From: Borreliella yangtzensis
GTDB lineage: Bacteria; Spirochaetota; Spirochaetia; Borreliales; Borreliaceae
Assembly: GCF_014201775.1 (NCBI RefSeq)
Contig: NZ_JACHFG010000002.1
Coordinates: 157,357-221,356 of the forward strand
Reading direction: 5' to 3'
DNA length: 64,000 nt
The first letter of the stretch is position 1. Every line of letters starts with the position of its first letter. The position numbers and the translations under genes were made by a program. The notes beneath the pieces were generated by a model, which was not told the origin of the DNA, ran no database searches, and saw nothing but the letters and a program-made list of their open reading frames with translations. Shown in pieces: positions 40,739-50,253 of this stretch.

Positions 40739-40817
40739 GGTTGGTGTTTTTTATTAATTAATAATAAGTAGATTTTTATAAAATCCTTTCTCAAAAATTT
40801 AATTCGTAGAGGAAATT

Positions 40818-42365
40818 ATGGATAAAAAAAATGGTGGATTTGATTTAGAAAGTGAAATAAGGCGGTTGGATGTTTCTAAAGAGTTTAAGATTGAAGATAA
40901 TTTGAAAAAAAAAGTGATTAAAGTTGTTGCCAAAAAGGATTCTGCATCTAACGTGACAAAATCTTTAGATTTAAATAATGCAAAGGATTCAAATGGTGTA
41001 GCATTTCCTGAATTTGATTATGATATTCCTGCTTCAGGTTTGGAAAATAACATTAAAACCTTAGAGCAAAGCAATATCATTAAGTTTTTTAATGGGAAAG
41101 ATTATTTAGAGATTGAAAAACTTTATGGCAAGCCAATTACAGAGGTTAGAAAAATTGTTGAAGGTCTTGGAACCAATCATACTATTGCTGTAACAATGAA
41201 AAAAACCGAATTAATATTTTTGTTGGTAAAAATATTAAGTGAAAATAATATTAATGTTTTATTTACAGGTGTTCTTGATGTACTTAGTGATGGCTATGGA
41301 TTTTTGAGAACCGCATCAAATTCTTATCTTTCGGGAGGTAATGATGTTTATGTTTCTCCTTCTCAGATTAGACTTTTTAATTTAAGAACCGGTGATATTT
41401 TATATGGCCAAATTAGATCGCCTAGGGATGGTGAAAGATTTTTTGCCATGGTTAAAATTAAGTCTATTAATAATCAAGATCCTACGTTTGCTCAAAACAG
41501 AATACCTTTTGATAATTTAACTCCCCTTTATCCTAATGTTAAATTGAATCTTGAATATGAAAATTGCAATATTTCTACAAGGCTTATTAATCTTTTTTCA
41601 CCTATAGGTAAGGGGCAGAGGGCTTTAATAGTGTCTCCTCCAAAAGCAGGAAAGACCACTTTGCTTCAAAAAATAGCTAACGCAATAACTACTAATTATT
41701 CGGATGTTATTTTGATGATATTGCTTATTGATGAGAGACCAGAAGAAGTTACAGATATGATTCGTAGCGTTAAAGGTGAGGTGATTGCATCTAATTTTGA
41801 TGAGCAGGCTAGTAGGCATGTTCAGGTAGCAGAGATGGTTATCGAAAAGGCAAAAAGGCTTGTTGAAAACAAAAAAGATGTTGTTATTTTGCTTGATTCT
41901 ATTACAAGGCTTGCAAGGGCATATAATCAAACTATGCCAACTTCTGGTAAAATTTTGTCGGGAGGAGTAGATTCTAATGCTCTTCATAAGCCAAAGAGAT
42001 TTTTTGGATCTGCTAGAAATATTGAAGAAGGGGGAAGTTTGACTATTATAGCTACTGCTTTGGTTGATACTGGCAGTAAAATGGATGAAGTTATTTTTGA
42101 GGAATTTAAAAGTACCGGTAATATGGAATTAATTCTTGATAGAAGTTTAGCAGACAGAAGACTTTTTCCTGCTATTAATATTAAAAAGTCAGGCACTAGA
42201 AAAGAAGAGTTACTTCTTAGTGAAGAGGAGCGCTCTAAGATTTTGCTTATTAGAAGAATACTAGGAGGTGTTGATGATTATGAGGGAGTTGAAGTTTTGA
42301 TAGAAAAGATGAAAAAAAGCAAAAATAATGAGATCTTTTTAAAGACAATGAGCAATGGTAATTAA
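40818..42365 (+). CDS. rho: Transcription termination factor Rho
   Basis: 515 residues, about 95 more than E. coli Rho because of a charged N-terminal extension. Then come the RNA-binding cold-shock-like domain ([31 protein letters not shown]), Walker [11 protein letters not shown], the Q-loop/Walker B region [15 protein letters not shown] and the R-loop [10 protein letters not shown]. The hexameric helicase ends transcription and limits antisense transcription. GAGGAA precedes the ATG. An 80-base gap separates it from the bactofilin. Confidence 0.96.
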   Translation: MDKKNGGFDLESEIRRLDVSKEFKIEDNLKKKVIKVVAKKDSASNVTKSLDLNNAKDSNGVAFPEFDYDIPASGLENNIKTLEQSNIIKFFNGKDYLEIEKLYGKPITEVRKIVEGLGTNHTIAVTMKKTELIFLLVKILSENNINVLFTGVLDVLSDGYGFLRTASNSYLSGGNDVYVSPSQIRLFNLRTGDILYGQIRSPRDGERFFAMVKIKSINNQDPTFAQNRIPFDNLTPLYPNVKLNLEYENCNISTRLINLFSPIGKGQRALIVSPPKAGKTTLLQKIANAITTNYSDVILMILLIDERPEEVTDMIRSVKGEVIASNFDEQASRHVQVAEMVIEKAKRLVENKKDVVILLDSITRLARAYNQTMPTSGKILSGGVDSNALHKPKRFFGSARNIEEGGSLTIIATALVDTGSKMDEVIFEEFKSTGNMELILDRSLADRRLFPAINIKKSGTRKEELLLSEEERSKILLIRRILGGVDDYEGVEVLIEKMKKSKNNEIFLKTMSNGN

Positions 42366-42367
42366 AA

Positions 42368-42393
42368 AATTGACATTATTTTTAATGTCAATT
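42368..42393 (-). terminator. Hairpin between rho and rpmE, terminator-like on the minus strand
   Basis: A perfect 10-bp stem, AATTGACATT (42368-42377) and AATGTCAATT (42384-42393), with a six-base loop. Read on the minus strand it is followed by TTTTTTAATT, a good U-tract, so it could stop antisense transcripts running from the M16 gene into rho. On the plus strand no U-tract follows and it lies 33 bases before the rpmE start, so there it would be only a leader hairpin. Confidence 0.5.
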
Positions 42394-42425
42394 AAACTTT
42401 AGTGAAGGTTTAAAAGGAGAGTTTT

Positions 42426-42671
42426 ATGAAAAAAGATATACATCCTAAAAGTAATTTAGTGGTATTTAAAGACGGATCAAATGGAGCAATGTTTTTAACC
42501 AGGTCTACTTTAAATTCAAAAGAAACTATTAAATATATTGATGGAAAGGAATATCCACTGATTACTGTAGAGATTACAAGCAAATCACATCCTTTTTATA
42601 CTGGTCAACAAAAGTTTGTTGATGCTGCAGGAAGGATTGATAAATTTAATAAAAGGTATAAAAAGTCCTAA
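42426..42671 (+). CDS. rpmE2: Ribosomal protein bL31, type B (zinc-free)
   Basis: 81 residues with [20 protein letters not shown], the conserved SHPFYTG and a C-terminal [10 protein letters not shown]. None of the four zinc-binding cysteines of type A bL31 is present, so it belongs to the zinc-independent type B group. AAAGGAG stands before the ATG. It follows rho by 60 bases and converges on the M16 peptidase gene with 47 bases between stops. Confidence 0.93.
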   Translation: MKKDIHPKSNLVVFKDGSNGAMFLTRSTLNSKETIKYIDGKEYPLITVEITSKSHPFYTGQQKFVDAAGRIDKFNKRYKKS

Positions 42672-42718
42672 AAATTTAAAAAATTTATTAGTTTTTTGCA
42701 TGAAATTTTGAAAAAATA

Positions 42719-45634
42719 TTAATAAATTTTTTTTACGTTATATTCTTTTCCTATTAGTTTTTCCAGATTGTTTTTTTCTTTTTCATATGTTTGGTTATTT
42801 ACTAAAGATGTAATGCTATTGTGTTGTCTTAATTGTGTTAAAATCTTTTCGGATGTTTCTTTAATATCTTGGGGTGTAATTGTAAAGTAGGCATCTCGAA
42901 TGGTTTGTCTTAAACTATCACTAATATTTAACATTTTTCTTCTATAGCTTTGCAAAGCTTCTGTAGCTTTAGTTTTTACATAGATATTGGTTCCTATTAA
43001 GCCTATTAAGTAGGTGTAAATTTCTTCATTTGTCATTTTATTATTAGCTAGTTCTTCTAAAGAGCTTTCAAAAGTCTGGTACGTTTTAATAAAATTGGGG
43101 TCTCTGTATGATGCAAAAGAGAAAATTCCGTTAGCGATCGATGCACTTGCTCCGTATGCACCGCCTATTACTCTTATTTTTTCCCAAAAAATTCCACTTC
43201 TTAATATATGCTCTAAAAAGTTTGCTTTTGGGTAATTCTCATCTTTGATTTTGTAAGTAGGGAAACATATGGCATTGAAGGCTACTTTTGATTGGATAAT
43301 TATTATTTCTTTTAATGTTTTGTTGTTTGTTTCAATATTGAGCAATCCATCGTAATAATTATTTTCTTTTAGGTTTTCTTTTAGATTAAAAAATTCATTT
43401 TCTAATGTTTTAAGAATATCGTCAGTGTTTCCCATTATTAGTGCGGATAGATTGTTTTTTGAAATTATTTTATTTTTTAAATTGTCTAATTTATTTGCGA
43501 TTTCTTTCAAAGATTCTGTATCTATTTTTATTTTTTGCCAAAATTCTCTACCTGTTATCCCATTTTGTAATTCTTTTAAATATTCATTTAATTTTAACTT
43601 TGATTTGGACCTTAATATTGCCAAAAGATGTCCTTTGGGGATTAATAAGGATTTAAAATCGTTTTTTAAGCTCAGTGATATTTCTTTTAACCTCTCATAA
43701 TCGTGGAAGTTAATATTAATTAAAATTTCTTTGATCAGTTCAAATGATTCTTTAACCTTATGATTAAAAGATTTAAAGCTAATATTAAATGAATTTAAAA
43801 TTTTTTCATTAATATTTTCATCGTAATTTTCAGATATATTTATTTGTCCCAAAGTATTTTGGATTTTGTTGTTAATATCTATGTAAGAATAGTTTTTTGT
43901 AGATAAATCTTGTAGAGCTCTTTTGAATAAGGAAAGGTATATATAGTCTTCTTTTTCCAAAAGATTTAGTTTAAAAAATAAGTTTACATTAAAAATATTG
44001 TTATTTTTAAATTTAAAAGAATGTAGATTTAGTTCTTTTATTTCATTAAGATCTAAACTTTTTTCTATTTGTTTTGGTAAATCTTCTATTTTTAGTAAAG
44101 GGAGTTTTGCTATATCTGCTTTAGAATCCTTTTTATTTTGGTATTTTTTAAACTGATTATAGTCTTTTTTAAATTGTAAAAATTCTTCTGGATTTTGTTT
44201 AATTTCAATTTCCTTTGTCATTAATTTTTTTTCAATTTCTTCTTCCATTTCTTTTTCTGTATCATGTGATGGAATAAAGCTTATTAGTGTGTAATGATTG
44301 TTAAGTATTAAATATTTTTCGATTAAATTTTCGAAGTAATCAATTCCTTTTTCTAATTTATTTGTAATTTCATTTATATAGTAGCTTGTTTGCAATGTTT
44401 TGATCGGATGCATGCCATTTAGCCATCCTTTAAAACTTTTTATCATTAAAGCAATGGGGAAATTTTGTCCTTTTTCTTCTTTTAGAGCAAATTCATAGCC
44501 AAAAAGAATTCCTTTTATTAGCTCTTTTGGAATTTTATTTTTTACTAAATTTTTAAGCTCACTAAAAATTAAATTTTTAAATTCTTTTTCTTTTTTTTCA
44601 ACAACATTTTGAAGTCCAAATGAAAAAATGGATTCTTTTAAATCCGTATTTATTCCACTAATGTGAGCGATATCTTCGCCAATCCCGCTTTTTAAGATAT
44701 TGATTATGAACGAACAAGAATCATCTAAGAGTATTTCTGAGAGAATTTCAAGACCAATACTGTCTTCAATATTGTTAATTTCTGTGCAAAGCCAATTTAT
44801 TGTGTATACCCCAAGAGTATTATCGTTTTCTTTAGGAATTTTGTATGTTAATTTTTTACCTTTTTCCCATCTTTTAACGTTTTCTATTTCAATATTAACA
44901 TTACTTTTTTCTTTTTTATAAGGCCTTATTATATATTTTTCAATGAAATTTAGATTTTTTTCAGTCTGAGTGTTTCCGCATAAAAATATTTTGCAGTTAT
45001 CAAGTGTATAATATTTTTTATAAAAATCTAAAAAATTTTCATAGGTAAGATCAATAATATTTGTTGGAATTCCACCCGAATCGTATTTATATGCTCCTTC
45101 TTCAAAAAGAGAACTACTTACTATTTCGTTGATTAGAGAATTTTTATTTGAGTAGCTGCCTTTCATTTCATTAAAAACAATTCCAGATACTTTAAAGTCT
45201 TTTGGATTTATATTGTATCCTTCTTGCATAAATGATTCTTTTTTAAGCAGTGGGTGAAATATAGAATCAGCATAGATATGAAATAAATTAAAATAGTCTT
45301 TTTCGATTGTTGATGCTGCTGGGTAGATGGTTTTGTCTGGGAATGTCATTGCATTTAAAAATGTGTTTAGACTGCCCTTTAATAGATAAAGAAATGGATC
45401 TTTTATTTTATATTTGTTAGAACCACAAAAAATTGTATGTTCTAAAACATGTGCAACCCCTGTATTGTTTGAAGGTATTGTCTTAAAAGCTATGCAAAAT
45501 GCATGTTCTTTAAAAGAATCGCTTTTTAAGTGAAATACTTCAAGCCCGCTGTCGTGTTTAAAATAAGATCCTTCTGCATCATATTCTTCTAGATAAGTTT
45601 TTGAAATTAGCTTAAAAATTTTTTTCCTTTTCAT
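42719..45634 (-). CDS. M16-family zinc metallopeptidase (presequence protease/insulinase type)
   Basis: 971 residues, two homologous halves as in the single-chain M16C peptidases. The inverted zinc motif HVLEH lies in GVAHVLEHTIFCGSNKYK near residue 62, with the downstream glutamate region in VFNEMKGSYSNKNSL. The C-terminal half has the Arg/Tyr substrate-binding region (IRVIGGAYGASAS). Such enzymes degrade unfolded or small peptides inside a closed chamber. No signal peptide is seen, so it probably acts in the cytoplasm. It follows the RsiV-like lipoprotein gene by 15 bases. It corresponds to BB0228. Confidence 0.9.
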   Translation of the reverse strand: MKRKKIFKLISKTYLEEYDAEGSYFKHDSGLEVFHLKSDSFKEHAFCIAFKTIPSNNTGVAHVLEHTIFCGSNKYKIKDPFLYLLKGSLNTFLNAMTFPDKTIYPAASTIEKDYFNLFHIYADSIFHPLLKKESFMQEGYNINPKDFKVSGIVFNEMKGSYSNKNSLINEIVSSSLFEEGAYKYDSGGIPTNIIDLTYENFLDFYKKYYTLDNCKIFLCGNTQTEKNLNFIEKYIIRPYKKEKSNVNIEIENVKRWEKGKKLTYKIPKENDNTLGVYTINWLCTEINNIEDSIGLEILSEILLDDSCSFIINILKSGIGEDIAHISGINTDLKESIFSFGLQNVVEKKEKEFKNLIFSELKNLVKNKIPKELIKGILFGYEFALKEEKGQNFPIALMIKSFKGWLNGMHPIKTLQTSYYINEITNKLEKGIDYFENLIEKYLILNNHYTLISFIPSHDTEKEMEEEIEKKLMTKEIEIKQNPEEFLQFKKDYNQFKKYQNKKDSKADIAKLPLLKIEDLPKQIEKSLDLNEIKELNLHSFKFKNNNIFNVNLFFKLNLLEKEDYIYLSLFKRALQDLSTKNYSYIDINNKIQNTLGQINISENYDENINEKILNSFNISFKSFNHKVKESFELIKEILININFHDYERLKEISLSLKNDFKSLLIPKGHLLAILRSKSKLKLNEYLKELQNGITGREFWQKIKIDTESLKEIANKLDNLKNKIISKNNLSALIMGNTDDILKTLENEFFNLKENLKENNYYDGLLNIETNNKTLKEIIIIQSKVAFNAICFPTYKIKDENYPKANFLEHILRSGIFWEKIRVIGGAYGASASIANGIFSFASYRDPNFIKTYQTFESSLEELANNKMTNEEIYTYLIGLIGTNIYVKTKATEALQSYRRKMLNISDSLRQTIRDAYFTITPQDIKETSEKILTQLRQHNSITSLVNNQTYEKEKNNLEKLIGKEYNVKKIY

Positions 45635-45649
45635 TTGCGGTTTTAATCC

Positions 45650-46351
45650 TTATTTTACAAATTGTTCTATTTCGCTGGCATTAAATTCAAATATGTTTTG
45701 AAGCTCTTCTGAGTCGTCCAGTTTAAACGTGTATTCTGGGAATTTAATAATAATTTTTTTGTTTTCAAAGTAAATTACTGCTTGCTGTAAATCAAATAAT
45801 AATTCGTTAGGTAAAATTTTTTCTTTAATTTTTTTTATAAAAAATGGGAATGCTTCATCTGTTTTAATTATGTCGTCAATGTTATGAATATAATGCCCAT
45901 TATCTTGAATGTAATAAGTTCTGTAATTTGTAATAGGACTGTCATGTATTTCTTGAGTTGCAATAAGTATTATTGTATAAGTGTTGTAACCATAGTGGAT
46001 TTCATAGTCTATTTTTAAGCTAAATTTTTTGTCCTCAGGTTTAAGTTCGTTACTAACAATATCAAGTCTTGCTACAATTTGACTGATATATTCGTTAAGC
46101 TCGGTATTAAATTCTTCAAGGTTTCCTTTTTCTTTTCCCTCAATTATTAATTTAGGTATTCTAATATTGTATTCATAAAATTTTGATTCTTCTTTTGAAC
46201 TCATTGAAGTTATTATTAAAGAATTCATTTCGTTGCTATTTGAGTTAATATCTTTAAAATTGATTTTGGTAGTTTTTTTTGCACATCCGTTAAAAATCAT
46301 TAATGTAGATATTAACACAAAAGTTACTTTTATTGTTATTGGATTTAGCAT
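45650..46351 (-). CDS. Lipoprotein with RsiV-like (DUF4163/DUF3298) domain
   Basis: Starting at ATG 46351, preceded by AGGGAG, the protein has 233 residues with a signal MLNPITIKVTFVLISTLMIFNGC and a lipobox ending at Cys23; an ATG seven codons upstream (46372) would lengthen it. The rest fits the DUF4163/DUF3298 pattern found in RsiV and PdaC: YNIRIPKLIIEG, a helix LEEFNTELNEYISQIV, NTYTIILIATQ, YYIQDNGHYIHNIDDII and a final PEYTF. No sigma factor gene is adjacent, so it is not a recognisable anti-sigma factor; it could bind lysozyme or peptidoglycan. It precedes the M16 peptidase on the same strand. Corresponds to BB0227. Confidence 0.7.
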   Translation of the reverse strand: MLNPITIKVTFVLISTLMIFNGCAKKTTKINFKDINSNSNEMNSLIITSMSSKEESKFYEYNIRIPKLIIEGKEKGNLEEFNTELNEYISQIVARLDIVSNELKPEDKKFSLKIDYEIHYGYNTYTIILIATQEIHDSPITNYRTYYIQDNGHYIHNIDDIIKTDEAFPFFIKKIKEKILPNELLFDLQQAVIYFENKKIIIKFPEYTFKLDDSEELQNIFEFNASEIEQFVK

Positions 46352-46480
46352 ACTACGATTTCTCCCTGCCATATTTATTCTAATCCTGTTATAAGATATT
46401 ATATAATAACCTTGATATGAATTAATATTATTTGTAATTTTGTTTAAAAATTTTATTTATGACATATCTTAGGAGATAAG

Positions 46481-47758
46481 ATGCTTGATCTGAAATTTAT
46501 TAAAGATAATCTTGATCTTGTTAAGAAAAGTATTAAAGCAAGAGGCCTTGTTTTAGATATTGATAAGTTAATTTATCTTGATGATAAAAGGAAAAAAATA
46601 ATTACTAAAATTTGTGAGCTTAATGCAAAAAGAAATGAAAATTCCTTTAAAATGCGAAAAAATCTTAATGAGGATTTGAAAATTTCTTTAATAGAAACTG
46701 GAAAGATTTTAAAAAAACAGCTTATTGATCTAGAAGAAGAGCTTAAGAGAGTATCTTTTGATTTTGACCTTGAAAATAGGCAAGTACCCAATATTTTGTC
46801 GCTTGATGTGCCTATTGGTGATAGCGAGGAAGGTAATTTTGAGATAAAAAAGGTTGGAATTATTCCAAATTTTGATTTTAAGCCAAAAGATCATTTAGAG
46901 ATTGGTAGAGATTTAGATCTTTTAGATTTCGACAGAGCACGTGAGGTTAGCGGTAATAAATTTTATTATCTAAAAAATGAGGCAGTTTTTTTAGAAATTG
47001 CTTTAATTAATTTCTCTTTAAATAAATTGAGAGAAAAAGGTTTTGATGTTTTTATTACTCCTGATGTTGCAAGAGAGTTTATAGTTGATGGGATTGGTTT
47101 TAATCCTCGTGGTATTGAGAGCAATATTTATAAAATTGAAGGTACAGATAAATATCTTGTAGGTACTTCTGAAATTACACTTGGTGGATACTATTATAAT
47201 AAAATAATAGATCTAACTTTGCCAATAAAAATGGCAGGATTTTCACATTGTTTTCGAAAAGAAGCTGGAGCATATGGGCAGCTTTCAAAAGGTCTTTATA
47301 GAGTTCATCAATTTAGCAAGGTAGAGATGTTTTGTTTTTGTAAAGCAGAAGAATCTCAAGTTATTCATGATGAATTTTTGGGTATCCAAGAGCAAATTTT
47401 TACTGAACTTGAGATTCCTTATAGGGTTTTAAATATTTGTTCTTTTGATCTTGGTTCACCGGCATATAAAAAATATGATATCGAAGCATGGATGCCTGGA
47501 AGAGATGGCAAAGGTAGCTATGGGGAGGTTACCTCAACATCAAATTGTACGGATTATCAGTCAAGAAGGCTTAAGATTAGATATAAAGATCAAGATGGGC
47601 AAAATAAATTTGCACATATGGTAAATGGAACAGCGATAGCTACAACTAGAGTCATCATTTCTATACTTGAAAACTTTCAAGATGAAAAGGGAGGAGTTAG
47701 GATTCCTAAAAGTTTGGTTAAGTATACAGGGTTTGATTACATTCCTTTTAAGAATTAG
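46481..47758 (+). CDS. serS: Seryl-tRNA synthetase
   Basis: 425 residues, standard. An N-terminal coiled-coil arm (about 30-100) contacts the tRNA-Ser variable arm. Class II motifs follow: motif 2 with [21 protein letters not shown] and motif 3 with [29 protein letters not shown] and [16 protein letters not shown] are also typical. AGGAG precedes the ATG. Its last 11 bases overlap the 3' end of dusA on the opposite strand. Confidence 0.97.
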   Translation: MLDLKFIKDNLDLVKKSIKARGLVLDIDKLIYLDDKRKKIITKICELNAKRNENSFKMRKNLNEDLKISLIETGKILKKQLIDLEEELKRVSFDFDLENRQVPNILSLDVPIGDSEEGNFEIKKVGIIPNFDFKPKDHLEIGRDLDLLDFDRAREVSGNKFYYLKNEAVFLEIALINFSLNKLREKGFDVFITPDVAREFIVDGIGFNPRGIESNIYKIEGTDKYLVGTSEITLGGYYYNKIIDLTLPIKMAGFSHCFRKEAGAYGQLSKGLYRVHQFSKVEMFCFCKAEESQVIHDEFLGIQEQIFTELEIPYRVLNICSFDLGSPAYKKYDIEAWMPGRDGKGSYGEVTSTSNCTDYQSRRLKIRYKDQDGQNKFAHMVNGTAIATTRVIISILENFQDEKGGVRIPKSLVKYTGFDYIPFKN

Positions 47759-48755
47759 AGTTTAGTATTTTTTCTGACAATGTTTCTATAGCTTTTAGCA
47801 ATATTTCATGTTTTTTAAAGTTTTTTGGAAATGGTGCTGTTAAATTTTGTCTAAATTTTTTAGCTCCTTCTTTAGAAAATGTTATTCCCATAATATGTTT
47901 GAATAATATATTTATTGACAAATAATTTTCGTATTCTTTAACATATTCTACCATTTGCATCAATATGTCTTTTCTTGTTGGGATTTCATCAGTTTCGTTT
48001 AGAAATTCTCTTGAGGCTTCTGCAATAAAGTATGGATTTTCAAAAGCGCTTCTTCCAATCATAACAGAATCAACAACAGACAAATGTTTTTGAATTTGCT
48101 CTAAGTTGTTAATTCCCCCATTTGTTTCAATAAATAAATTTTTATTCTCTTTTTTAAGATTATATACAAATTCATGCCTTAATTTTGGGATATTTCTATT
48201 ATTTTTAGGAGAAAATCCTTTTAATATTGCAACTCTTGCATGTACAATAAAATTTTTGATGCCAAAATCTGAAATTATTTTTACAAAATTTTTTACCTCA
48301 GAGTAACTTTCATTTTTGTAATCACTAGGTAAAAGCCTTATGCCCAATCTATGCTTAATTGAAACAGGCTTATTTGTGTTTTCTTTCATTGTTTTTAAAA
48401 TTTCACCTACTTTGTTAGCATTGCTCATTAAACAAGCTCCAAAATTTGCATTTTGAATTTTTAGAGATGGACACCCAACATTAAGGTTGTATTCATCAAA
48501 ATTGAAGTGTTTTTCAAGAATTTGAATGGCTTTAAGAGCATCATTTTTAGAATTTGTTGCTATTTGAATTGCAATTGGTGATTCTAAAGTCGTTTGTTTT
48601 ACAATTTTTTTTACATCACCCATAATTATTGACTTTGCAGAAATCATTGGTGTATATAATGTAACTTTTTTTGATAAAAGTCTTATTAAATATCTAAAAT
48701 GCTCGTTTGTAATGTTTACCATTGGAGCTATTGATATTTTACGATTCATTAACAT
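47748..48755 (-). CDS. dusA: tRNA-dihydrouridine synthase (DusA type)
   Basis: 335 residues with a TIM-barrel start [18 protein letters not shown], the active-site [19 protein letters not shown] with catalytic Cys, the RNA-binding KHRLGI, the [16 protein letters not shown] motif typical of DusA, and [12 protein letters not shown] for FMN phosphate binding. It reduces uridines in the D-loop of tRNAs using FMN. The ATG at 48749 is an equally possible start; no clear Shine-Dalgarno is seen for either. Confidence 0.92.
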   Translation of the reverse strand: MLMNRKISIAPMVNITNEHFRYLIRLLSKKVTLYTPMISAKSIIMGDVKKIVKQTTLESPIAIQIATNSKNDALKAIQILEKHFNFDEYNLNVGCPSLKIQNANFGACLMSNANKVGEILKTMKENTNKPVSIKHRLGIRLLPSDYKNESYSEVKNFVKIISDFGIKNFIVHARVAILKGFSPKNNRNIPKLRHEFVYNLKKENKNLFIETNGGINNLEQIQKHLSVVDSVMIGRSAFENPYFIAEASREFLNETDEIPTRKDILMQMVEYVKEYENYLSINILFKHIMGITFSKEGAKKFRQNLTAPFPKNFKKHEILLKAIETLSEKILNSNS

Positions 48756-48828
48756 TACATAATATGTTAAAATAAACGAGCTAATTTAACAATTATTTGT
48801 TCTCGTTTTTAGGAGGAATTGTCTTTGT

Positions 48829-49520
48829 TTTAGAGGAAAAGATTTATTTTTTTTACTGCTTTTCCTAGCATTGTAAATTATAATTTCTTATATAATAGAA
48901 AACATTAACACCGAAAATGGTAATTATATTTCAGTTAAAGGTATAAGTGGAAAAAATGTTTTTAACATTTTTAAGTTAGAATTAATATGATTTGGATGTT
49001 AATACGGGTATGGGCAGCATTAAGGTAAATAATTTAAATTTATTTAATAAGATTAAAAGCTTTTTTATTAAATGGGAATTTAATGAAGACCATATAATAA
49101 ATAGGACTTATGTTTAATGAGTAGAGTTATAAAAAATTTTGTTGTAGGTACAGCATGTATTTTTCTTTAATTGTCAATAAAATTGATGTTGAGGAAATGA
49201 AAATAGTAGAAAAAAATATTATTAAGCTTTATGATCAAGGCTTATTGGTTAGTAACAATGGAGGTTTAAAATATCATTTTAATAAAATCAATGGTATAAG
49301 GTCCGAAATGTTAACAAATTCAATAAGAAATGCAGAATTGGCAGTTTTGGAATTTGTAAAGCATTCTGTTTCCAAATTAGGTAAAATTAAAAATGCAAAT
49401 CGAAAGTACTTTGAATTTTTTTCATTTGATAGAAGCTTTGGTAACCAAAAGCTTTATCCGCAAAAAATAATAAGAATGGTTGCAACCATTTCTTATTATT
49501 TACCGTTTTTTATTATTTAG
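48829..49520 (+). pseudogene. Decayed SIMPL-domain (DUF541/YggE-like) gene
   Basis: The roughly 400 bases after dusA that look non-coding contain consecutive protein fragments in shifting frames. A membrane anchor (LFFLLLFLAL at 48844-48873, then TAA and IIISYII) runs in frame into NGNYISVKGISGKNVF and stops at TGA 48988. A second frame, from 48995, reads NTGMGSIKVNNLNLFNKIKS and FFIKWEFNEDHIINRTYV to TAA at 49115. A third begins ATGAGTAGA and reads RVIKNFVVGTA. The last open piece (49155-49520) carries the C-terminal domain. In order these match an anchored SIMPL protein of about 230 residues: start ISVKG, a TGxxL segment, a GFxExEI segment and the ending KIIRMVATISYYL. At least two stops and three frame changes are needed. 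AGGAGG at 48811-48816 may be the old ribosome binding site. Confidence 0.68.
49155..49520 (+). CDS. SIMPL-domain C-terminal fragment (longest surviving open frame)
   Basis: 121 residues, no signal peptide. MLTNSIRNAELAVLEFVKHS, VSKLGKIKNANRKYFEFFS and the ending IIRMVATISYYL resemble the conserved end of DUF541/SIMPL proteins (two helices, a GKI turn and a final VRVVTTVxYYL-type strand). A weak GTAGGT precedes the ATG. It could be annotated as a small hypothetical gene, but I read it as the tail of the pseudogene described for 48829-49520. pgl follows 25 bases later. Confidence 0.45.
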   Translation: MYFSLIVNKIDVEEMKIVEKNIIKLYDQGLLVSNNGGLKYHFNKINGIRSEMLTNSIRNAELAVLEFVKHSVSKLGKIKNANRKYFEFFSFDRSFGNQKLYPQKIIRMVATISYYLPFFII

Positions 49521-49545
49521 ATTAATATGTATTAAAGGAAATTAA

Positions 49546-50253
49546 ATGGAATTTTTATATTCTGATGAAGAAAATTATTTAAAAAATAGATTTTTTGCTT
49601 TTTTTAATATGAATATAGATAAAGATAAATATACAAGTATTGGAATTTGTGGTGGTCGAAGCATAGTTGCTTTTTTAAGTGTTTTTCTTAAACAAAATTT
49701 TTCTTTTAAAAGATCACATTTTTTTTTAGTTGATGAACGGTGTGTTCCATTGAATGACAAGAATAGCAATTATAGTCTTTTAAATAAAAATTTTTTTTCC
49801 AAAATGGTTGATAAAAATTTAATAAGCATTTCTAAATTTCATGCTTTTACCTATAACGAAATAGACGAAACCACAGCTATTTATGATTATAATATTGAAT
49901 TTAATTCTAGGTTTAATATTTTTGATTTTATTTTGGTTTCTGCTGGAGAGGATGGTCACATTGCATCTCTTTTTCCTTCAAGCAAACTGTTGTTTTCAGA
50001 CGTAGAAGGTTATCAATATGAATACAATTCTCCTAAATTTCCTAGTAAAAGAATAAGCCTGACGCCAAAATCTTTGTTTAATTCAAAAGCTGTTGTTTTG
50101 TTATTTATGGGAGTTGACAAAAAGCGTGCTTTAGAAAATTTTTTAGGTTTTAATAGTTCTATTAATGAATGTCCAGCCAGACTCCTTAAAGAGCATCCCA
50201 ATTTATTGGTTCTTACAAACATTAAAAGAGACGAAGGTTATGCAGGATCCTAG
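49546..50253 (+). CDS. pgl: 6-phosphogluconolactonase
   Basis: 235 residues, the DevB/Pgl type of the glucosamine-6-phosphate isomerase-like fold. GICGGRSIVAFL is the phosphate-binding GGS-type loop, FFLVDERCVP the family signature, and SAGEDGHIASLFPSS the conserved GxDGHxASLFP. It hydrolyses 6-phosphogluconolactone in the oxidative pentose phosphate pathway, the main NADPH source here. AAAGGAA stands before the ATG. The next gene overlaps its 3' end by 14 bases. Confidence 0.93.
   Translation: MEFLYSDEENYLKNRFFAFFNMNIDKDKYTSIGICGGRSIVAFLSVFLKQNFSFKRSHFFLVDERCVPLNDKNSNYSLLNKNFFSKMVDKNLISISKFHAFTYNEIDETTAIYDYNIEFNSRFNIFDFILVSAGEDGHIASLFPSSKLLFSDVEGYQYEYNSPKFPSKRISLTPKSLFNSKAVVLLFMGVDKKRALENFLGFNSSINECPARLLKEHPNLLVLTNIKRDEGYAGS

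Noticed and set aside
40751..40764. Perfect palindrome TTATTAATTAATAA before rho
   Set aside because: Pure A/T, 14 bp, easily random at this base composition.
42678..42732. 13-bp A/T inverted repeat between rpmE and the M16 gene
   Set aside because: No G-C pairs, a 29-base loop and overlap with the M16 stop make a real terminator doubtful.
50165..50239. Early ATG for fliG1
   Set aside because: The 25 extra codons lie entirely within pgl and have no family similarity.
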